From: Gemmatimonadota bacterium
GTDB lineage: Bacteria; Gemmatimonadota; Gemmatimonadetes; Gemmatimonadales; Gemmatimonadaceae
Assembly: GCA_031127185.1 (NCBI GenBank)
Contig: JARIET010000010.1
Span: 1-20,638, forward strand
DNA: 20,638 nt
Direction: 5' to 3'
Positions within the stretch are counted from its first letter, which is position 1; every line of letters begins with the position of its first letter. Below are positions 16,046 through 20,638 of this stretch, piece after piece. The notes beneath the pieces are model-generated. The model was not told the DNA's origin and searched no databases. It worked only from the letters and a program-made list of their open reading frames with translations. Position numbers and translations under genes: made by a program.

Positions 16046-17069
16046 GCCCTTCCACCTGACCCGCATCCACGGGCAGCCACAGTGTAAAAACCGAACCACT
16101 GCCCGGCACACTCTCCACGGAGATGTCGCCGTCCAGCAGGCGCGCGAGTCGTCGGGAGATCGCAAGCCCCAGCCCTGTTCCTCGACGTTGTGAGTCCGCG
16201 CGCGACCCGGCATTCACCTGCTCAAATTCTTCGAAGATCCGGTCGAGATCGGCCGCGGCGATTCCCAGCCCCGTATCGGTGATCTGCACCGCCATCCACG
16301 AGGTATATGCCAACAGCAGCGGTCGGCGGCCGGTGCTCGCGGTGACACGCGCCAGGTCCGCATCGCCCACGTGTGTTGCTCGTACGCCAATCGTTCCGCT
16401 CGACGTGAACTTGATGGCATTTCCTATCAGGTTGACCAGAATGCGGCGCAAATGTCCGCTGTCCGTCACCAATCGTGGCAATGTTGCCGGCACCGTGATC
16501 GCAAACGCCAGCCCGCGCTGCGCAGCAAGCGGCTCCATTTCTGACACAACATCTATGATGAATGGCCGAAGTCGAATCGGCTCCGGGTGCACCTCGAGAC
16601 GGCCGGCAGCCATTCTCGCGAGGTCCAGCACTTGCTCCACCAGCTCCCGCAGGTGGTTTGCTGATGACTCAATGCGTTCGACGGGACCGCGCTGTCGGGG
16701 TGTCAGCTCCCCGTACGATCCGTCGCGGAGCAGGTCCACGAATCCGACGATAGCCGAAAGCGGTGTGCGCAATTCGTGCGAAACGCTTCCCAGAAACTCC
16801 GCCTTCGCCCGGTTGGCGCGGTAGAGCTCTCCAGAGAGCTGTTCCAGCTCGACCGAGCGTTCTTCGATGTGCCGCGCCTGCCGTCGTTCGAAGACCAGAA
16901 CGGCGGCGAGCGCTACCATGGCGAGCGCGAGCGCCACCCAAAGCGCCAGCCTGACCGGCCAGGGGGCCGCAGCGGCAACGTAGTGGTCTGCGATCCACAG
17001 TCCCGCAGCGATCCCCAGTGAGGCGGTTCCCAGCGCCACAGCCGACGGTCGCACCGCTTGGCCACTCAT
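16029..17069 (-). CDS. Sensor histidine kinase (orphan)
   Basis: Product of 346 residues. Two membrane helices near the N-terminus (about 10-28 and 40-60) are joined by a short loop, so there is almost no periplasmic sensor. A helical linker (QARHIEERSVELEQLSGELY) leads to the HisKA domain with phospho-acceptor H98 in GSVSHELRTPLSA. The HATPase domain has N box NLIGNAIKFT, G1 DTGLGI, F box IFEEFEQV and G2 GTGLGLAISRRLA. All catalytic boxes are intact. No response regulator is adjacent, so the partner is elsewhere. ATG 17069 is preferred over the TTG four codons upstream. It is divergent from pyrE across 67 bases and convergent with the interrupted kinase, overlapping it by 17 bases. Confidence 0.92.
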   Translation of the reverse strand: MSGQAVRPSAVALGTASLGIAAGLWIADHYVAAAAPWPVRLALWVALALAMVALAAVLVFERRQARHIEERSVELEQLSGELYRANRAKAEFLGSVSHELRTPLSAIVGFVDLLRDGSYGELTPRQRGPVERIESSANHLRELVEQVLDLARMAAGRLEVHPEPIRLRPFIIDVVSEMEPLAAQRGLAFAITVPATLPRLVTDSGHLRRILVNLIGNAIKFTSSGTIGVRATHVGDADLARVTASTGRRPLLLAYTSWMAVQITDTGLGIAAADLDRIFEEFEQVNAGSRADSQRRGTGLGLAISRRLARLLDGDISVESVPGSGSVFTLWLPVDAGQVEGPSSFP

Positions 17070-17100
17070 TGCTGAACCCAAACGCCGTGCACGTGTTGCA

Positions 17101-17129
17101 TTGACGGCAAAAGTATCACCCGGTAACCT
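17101..17129 (+). promoter_or_regulatory. candidate pyrE promoter giving a leaderless transcript
   Basis: TTGACG (17101-17106) is followed by a 17-base spacer and TAACCT (17124-17129), which keeps the T, A and final T of the -10 element. Initiation 7 to 8 bases later would fall at or next to GTG 17137. No Shine-Dalgarno sequence is visible before that GTG, which is consistent with a leaderless mRNA. Confidence 0.4.
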
Positions 17130-17136
17130 CCGCGTC

Positions 17137-17694
17137 GTGACTGCTCATCAACGCCTTCTTTCGCTTCTTGCCGAGCGCTCTGCGCGCCGCGGTTCGTTTA
17201 CCCTCGCGTCGGGTCGCCAATCGTCGGTGTATATCGACGCGCGCCTCACGACGATGAGCCCGGATGGACTCGCCACGATAGGGCCGCTCGCCCTGCAACA
17301 CCTCGCAGACGCCAGTCTCACACCGGACGCCGTGGGCGGCCTGACACTGGGAGCTGATCCGGTCTCCTATGCCATTGCCTACGCCAGCGCCCTTGCCGGC
17401 GCCCCGATCCGCGCATTCACGGTTCGCAAGGAAGCCAAGTCACACGGAACGGGCCGCTTGATTGAAGGTCCGTTTCGTTCGGGCGACTCGGTTGTTGTGA
17501 TCGAGGATGTGATCACAACCGGCGGCTCGGCGCTGCGCGCCATTGATGCCGTTCAGAAAGCCGGCGCAACCGTTATTGGAGTCCTCACCGTCGTGGATCG
17601 CGAAGAGGGCGGGCGCGAAGCCATTCTGGCCACCACTCACGTACCGATCATATGCCTTACCAGAGCCGCCGATATCATGGCCCTTGTTCCCTAA
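17137..17694 (+). CDS. pyrE: Orotate phosphoribosyltransferase
   Basis: Product of 185 residues. It converts orotate and PRPP to orotidine monophosphate in de novo pyrimidine synthesis. Visible signatures are FTLASGRQSSVYIDAR near the N-terminus (substrate-facing segment), the flexible catalytic loop FTVRKEAKSHGTGRLIEG with its lysines, and the PRPP-binding motif VVVIEDVITTGGSA. The end TRAADIMALVP is compact. GTG 17137 begins the expected N-terminus (TAHQRLLSLLAERSA). An in-frame TTG at 17101 would add 12 unlikely residues and coincides with the -35 element. No other pyrimidine gene is adjacent. The stop codon overlaps the end of the opposite-strand regulator by four bases. Confidence 0.95.
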   Translation: MTAHQRLLSLLAERSARRGSFTLASGRQSSVYIDARLTTMSPDGLATIGPLALQHLADASLTPDAVGGLTLGADPVSYAIAYASALAGAPIRAFTVRKEAKSHGTGRLIEGPFRSGDSVVVIEDVITTGGSALRAIDAVQKAGATVIGVLTVVDREEGGREAILATTHVPIICLTRAADIMALVP

Positions 17695-18581
17695 GATGCG
17701 CGCTTGAGCGCTGGCGCCAGCTCCGCGCCCGTCACCCGACCGCGCATGGTGAGGGGCGACATCATTATCAAGCGCTCGCGATACGGAGTGATCAGCAACA
17801 CGCGAAAATACCGCATCATCGTGACTCCGTTGTACTGGCGACGGAATTCTCCGGCGGACATGTGCATGTACGTCTGGATGTGCCGGCCGAAGCTCTGCGG
17901 CGATGAGTGACCGAGGTGTGTCGCGACGTCAGCTATCGTCAGGCCAGGGTTCTCAAAGAGTCGCGCCGCGCGCACGAGTCCCGCGAACACGATGAACTGT
18001 TTTGGCGCCGGCACGCGCGCGCGGAAGAATCGGCTTACCAACGTCGACGGCAGCACACCCAAGGTCCGAGCCAGCGCCTGAACTGTGCGTGCACCCGTGT
18101 ACCCGTCAAAGAGGGCTTCGGCAAAGGCCAGCAGGTCCTTCGGTGCACCGCTCAGTTCGTCGAGCAATTCCCGCAATGCCTGCTGGTCTCGCTCGCGCAC
18201 AACGTCTCGTGCCAGCGTGCTTCGCAAGCGTCCCCAACCCGCGGGGGTACGAATGTCTATGACCTGATGCACACCACACCCCCCGATCGCAATGAGGTCA
18301 GTGGCGGAGGGGATTCCCTTGGGACTCAGGAGCACCAGCGCGGGCACCCGAGGGAACTCCCTCACCATCCGCCGTGTCGGCGAAAGCTCTGCAGGGGTGC
18401 AACGCGTGGTCGACAACAGGATTGCACTGACCCTCCGTTCTCGAAGATCTCGGAGGACCTCGGCGACCGAGTCCCGGTGGACGGTTCGATACAAGCCGGC
18501 ACCGGCTCGCTCTATGTCGGCGCGCTCGGCTGGATCGACAACGGTTGCGACAGGACCGATATACTGCGGCGTGGATGGCAT
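17691..18581 (-). CDS. AraC-type transcriptional regulator with receiver-like N-terminal domain
   Basis: Product of 296 residues. The N-terminal ~115 residues show an alternating beta/alpha pattern like a response-regulator receiver (ATVVDPAERADIERAG, SAILLSTTRC, PALVLLSPKG), but the expected phospho-acceptor Asp is Ser in AILLSTT. The C-terminal half carries a two-part AraC HTH domain: first HTH around TVQALARTLGVLPSTLVSRF and second around LTIADVATHLGHSSPQSFGR, followed by HMSAGEFRRQY. About 45 further residues (VTMMRYFRVLLITPYRERL...) extend past the usual end. GAGGAG lies just upstream of the ATG. Targets are unknown. It is divergent from rnpB across about 178 bases, so it might act on that region or on itself. 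Overlaps the pyrE stop by four bases. Confidence 0.82.
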   Translation of the reverse strand: MPSTPQYIGPVATVVDPAERADIERAGAGLYRTVHRDSVAEVLRDLRERRVSAILLSTTRCTPAELSPTRRMVREFPRVPALVLLSPKGIPSATDLIAIGGCGVHQVIDIRTPAGWGRLRSTLARDVVRERDQQALRELLDELSGAPKDLLAFAEALFDGYTGARTVQALARTLGVLPSTLVSRFFRARVPAPKQFIVFAGLVRAARLFENPGLTIADVATHLGHSSPQSFGRHIQTYMHMSAGEFRRQYNGVTMMRYFRVLLITPYRERLIMMSPLTMRGRVTGAELAPALKRAS

Positions 18582-18749
18582 GCGCTCCTCGATGAGTAGG
18601 GAAGACTCGTGAGCGACAAGCCTTTCCCGGACGGGTCATCGGGGTGTCATTGGCACGGCTGTCAACAGGTTGCCGGTCGTCACCGGTGGAACGAAAGCGA
18701 TGTTGGGCGCTGGGGTTCCGCGCAGGCTGCACCGGATGCCGTGCGGGCA

Positions 18750-18755
18750 TACATT
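18750..18755 (+). promoter_or_regulatory. candidate -10 element for rnpB
   Basis: TACATT lies 5 bases upstream of the predicted RNase P RNA 5' end at 18760, the position expected for a -10 box. No convincing -35 is seen about 17 bases upstream. A 5-bp inverted repeat ATGCC/GGCAT (18736-18750) abuts the element. Confidence 0.35.
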
Positions 18756-18759
18756 TCGA

Positions 18760-19158
18760 GTGCGAGTTCTCCCGGCCGGACGGTCGCGGAACCTGTCGCG
18801 AGACGGGTTGCGAGGAAAGTCCGGGCTCCATGGACAGGCTGCCAGGTAACTCCTGGGCATCGTGGTAACACTGGTGACGGAAAGTGCCACAGAGACTAGA
18901 CCGCCCCGCGTTCGGAACCACGACCGCGAGGGCAAGGGTGAAAGGGTGGGGTAAGAGCCCACCGCACTCGTGGTAACACGGGTGGCAAGGCAAACCCCAG
19001 CCGGAGCAAGGCCGAATAGGCGGCGAGAAGCAGTCCTCTTCGACAAAGACGCCGCGGGTAGGCTGCTAGAGGGCGCGGGTGACCACGCTCCAAGAGAAAT
19101 GACCGTCAGAGGCTTCATGCTTCGACAGAACCCGGCTTATAGGCCGGGAGGCTCGCAC
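18760..19158 (+). ncRNA. rnpB: RNase P RNA (bacterial type A)
   Basis: This is the catalytic RNA that removes 5' leaders from tRNA precursors. The universal block GAGGAAAGTCCGGGCTCC is at 18812-18829 and the matching 3' block ACAGAACCCGGCTTAT at 19125-19140, which together build helix P4. Between them are other known core segments: GGTAAC after P5/P7, GGGTGAAAGGGTGGGGTAAGA, GGAGCAAGGCCGAATAGG and GGGTAGGCTGCT. Helix P1 fixes both ends: GTGCGAG and CTCCCGGCC at 18760-18777 pair with GGCCGGGAG and CTCGCAC at 19142-19158, giving 16 base pairs with one small internal bulge. Length is about 399 bases (E. coli 377). No terminator follows. The next gene starts inside it. Confidence 0.97.
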
Positions 19159-20013
19159 CTCTCCACTCGGCTCGCCGCGGTCCTCCTGCTGGCAACTGGG
19201 GCCTGTAGCGCGCCCATCCCGCGCCAGTCGCCGACTCCCACCGAGTCTCCCGTACCAGCTGCCACGCCGACGGTCCCCAACTCCTGGGTGCTTGCACGAG
19301 ATTTGCTCGCCCGGGAGTATCGCGTGGAGCAGACCGCGGAGATCTCCATTGCCACCGACTCTGGAACGTCGACCGAGACGTCAACATTGGTTGTTGCGGC
19401 TAGTGTTCGGTCAACGGCGGATGGCGGTGTCTCCGGGCTCGTGCGCTCCGCAAGCGTTCGAGCGGCAGGCGCGACTGAGGTTGGCTTCCCTGGCGTTGTG
19501 TTGCCCCTGGTTTTCTCGGGCACGCCTCCGTCCCGAGGAAGCCAACACCAGCTGACTGGGCGAAACGTTCCCGCCGACCCATGCCAATCGCCTTCACACG
19601 CGGTGCTTCGTTCGATCCGCGACCTCTTCGTGTCGCTGCCGGACACCTTGCGGCTTGGCACGACCTGGGCTGACTCCGGTCAATCGGACAGTTGTCGCGG
19701 CGGAGCACGATTGATCGGCAGCACAACCCGGCGATTCTCGGTGAGGAGTTACGAGGTGCACGACGGACGCCCGCAGCTGCTGGTCGATCACCAATCGACT
19801 TTTCGGTTGCGTGGAACGGCAACGCGGCGCGGCGACACGACCGTTGTTGATGGGCTCGGCTCGGGAAGTGGGGAGCTCACGATCGACGCAAACACCGGCG
19901 CCGTCGTGTCAATCACGGCGTCGGCATCGCTGGAGATTTCCGTCCGTGGCGCGGTACGGATGGAGCGCGCGCAACAGCTGCTTCGCACGCGTATTTTGCG
20001 GCCCGATCGCTAG
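19117..20013 (+). CDS. Hypothetical lipoprotein starting inside rnpB
   Basis: Product of about 298 residues. I do not recognise the family. A clear lipoprotein signal is present: hydrophobic LAAVLLLATGA then Cys, with charged STR just before it. A Pro/Ser/Thr-rich linker follows (PRQSPTPTESPVPAATPT), then a beta-rich domain with repeats of Ser/Thr and paired cysteines (DPCQ, DSCRGG). No in-frame ATG, GTG or TTG exists between 19120 and the lipobox, so the start must be ATG 19117 (preceded by AGAGG at 4-5 bases) or ATG 19099. Both are within the RNase P RNA. The n-region residues RQNPAYR are encoded by the invariant P4 strand. A start at the first downstream GTG (in SWVLARD) would lose the signal peptide. 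The stop codon overlaps dnaN by four bases (CTAG). Confidence 0.75.
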   Translation: MLRQNPAYRPGGSHLSTRLAAVLLLATGACSAPIPRQSPTPTESPVPAATPTVPNSWVLARDLLAREYRVEQTAEISIATDSGTSTETSTLVVAASVRSTADGGVSGLVRSASVRAAGATEVGFPGVVLPLVFSGTPPSRGSQHQLTGRNVPADPCQSPSHAVLRSIRDLFVSLPDTLRLGTTWADSGQSDSCRGGARLIGSTTRRFSVRSYEVHDGRPQLLVDHQSTFRLRGTATRRGDTTVVDGLGSGSGELTIDANTGAVVSITASASLEISVRGAVRMERAQQLLRTRILRPDR

Positions 20014-20638
20014 TCGACCAGCCTCAGCGGCATCAGCAGGCAGACATACGTCGCCGAGTCGGACCAGCCTTCCGGTTCGACGGTGGCCGCCCGCTCGGGC
20101 GCCTTGAAGCTCATTCGGACTTCGTCGGTCGGGAGAAACCGAAGTATCTCTAGCAGGTACGCTGCATTGAATCCAATATCGAGCGGATCTCCGGTGTAGC
20201 GAACCGGGAGTTCGTCCTGCGCTTCCCCAAGGTCCGGCGTGCTGACGCTGAACTTCAGCATCCCGCTATTGAATGAAAGCCGTATCCGGTGCGTCTGGTC
20301 CGATGCCACAACAGACATCCGCTTGAGCGCACTCGTGAGGGCCTGCCGATCCACGATGGCAACTTTATCGTTGTCCTTTGGGATGACCTGCTCGTAGCTC
20401 GGGTACGGACCTTCTATGAGGCGCGTATACACCGCGGTGAATGGAGACCTGAAGCCCAGGTGATTCTCTCCGTGTGCAACCTCGAGTTCCTCTTCGGCAG
20501 GAAAGAGCCTCCGAATCTGCTCCAGCGCCTTTGGCGGGATGATGAACTCGCTTGGTTTCCCCTTTCCTGCCTCAACTTTTGCCGGCACTTCCATTTTCGC
20601 GAGCCGATGTCCGTTGGTTGCAACCATTCGCATCTGAG
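20010..20638 (-). CDS. dnaN: DNA polymerase III beta subunit (sliding clamp), C-terminal part
   Basis: The frame runs off the right edge, so only the last ~209 residues are present (clamp domains 2-3). RMVATNGHRLA matches the conserved 'VATDGHRLA' element of the clamp. Further support comes from IEGPYPSYEQVIPK, IRLSFNSGMLKFSVSTPDLGEA, FNAAYLLEILRFL and the C-terminal YVCLLMPLRLVD, where MPLRL corresponds to the 'MPMRL' partner-binding end. The beta clamp is a dimeric ring that tethers replicative polymerase. dnaN usually follows dnaA at the origin, so dnaA is expected to the right of the window on the same strand. The stop is shared in CTAG with the convergent lipoprotein gene. Confidence 0.96.
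   Translation of the reverse strand, partial: QMRMVATNGHRLAKMEVPAKVEAGKGKPSEFIIPPKALEQIRRLFPAEEELEVAHGENHLGFRSPFTAVYTRLIEGPYPSYEQVIPKDNDKVAIVDRQALTSALKRMSVVASDQTHRIRLSFNSGMLKFSVSTPDLGEAQDELPVRYTGDPLDIGFNAAYLLEILRFLPTDEVRMSFKAPERAATVEPEGWSDSATYVCLLMPLRLVD

Noticed and set aside
18673..18686. CCGGT/ACCGG inverted repeat upstream of rnpB as a terminator
   Set aside because: Five-bp stem with no T tract, in a region between divergent genes where no terminator is needed.
18609..18899. Short + strand open frame running into rnpB
   Set aside because: Its sequence is explained by the rnpB promoter region and RNA structure; no protein signature.
18298..18993. Open frame antisense to rnpB and the AraC gene
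   Set aside because: Crosses the highly conserved RNase P RNA and has no protein features.

Overview
The window is 20.6 kb of GC-rich, densely packed bacterial chromosome. It carries core replication, segregation and metabolism genes and shows no mobile element, CRISPR array, tRNA or rRNA. GWxTD-family and bactofilin genes, many GTG starts and the overall gene style fit Gemmatimonadota. This assignment is an inference from gene content. The presence of parS-parA-parB and the C-terminal part of dnaN suggests the window lies near the replication origin, with dnaA expected beyond the right edge.

Layout. (1) 1-1648: 3' part of a GT-C type membrane glycosyltransferase (GT39-like). (2) 1649-4600: segregation/cytoskeleton block on the + strand: a promoter, a perfect 16-bp parS palindrome in the parA leader, parA, parB, a small protein with one membrane segment and a coiled coil, and a bactofilin. 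(3) 4601-9852: nucleoside-type ABC importer operon (BMP lipoprotein, Nif3-like protein, double ATPase, two permeases). All four internal junctions are identical 4-base GTGA overlaps. (4) 9811-10580, minus strand: a type IV pilin and a small DUF4031-like gene that overlaps its 3' end. (5) 10781-15020, minus strand: a GWxTD-domain lipoprotein followed 10 bases later by DNA polymerase I. (6) 15128-16045: a Ser/Thr protein kinase interrupted by one in-frame TAA. (7) 16029-17069, minus strand: an orphan sensor histidine kinase. (8) 17137-17694: pyrE. (9) 17691-18581, minus strand: an AraC-type regulator with a receiver-like N-terminus. (10) 18760-19158: RNase P RNA (rnpB). (11) 19117-20013: a lipoprotein whose start codon lies inside rnpB. 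(12) 20010-20638, minus strand: C-terminal part of dnaN.

The most interesting points are these. The ParABS locus sits next to a bactofilin and a 'headless' relative of bactofilin-partner peptidases. The lipoprotein signal peptide begins within the conserved 3' strand of RNase P RNA. A single sense-to-stop change sits at the conserved aromatic position of a protein kinase. A Nif3 protein is locked inside a transporter operon. All four convergent gene pairs overlap at their 3' ends.
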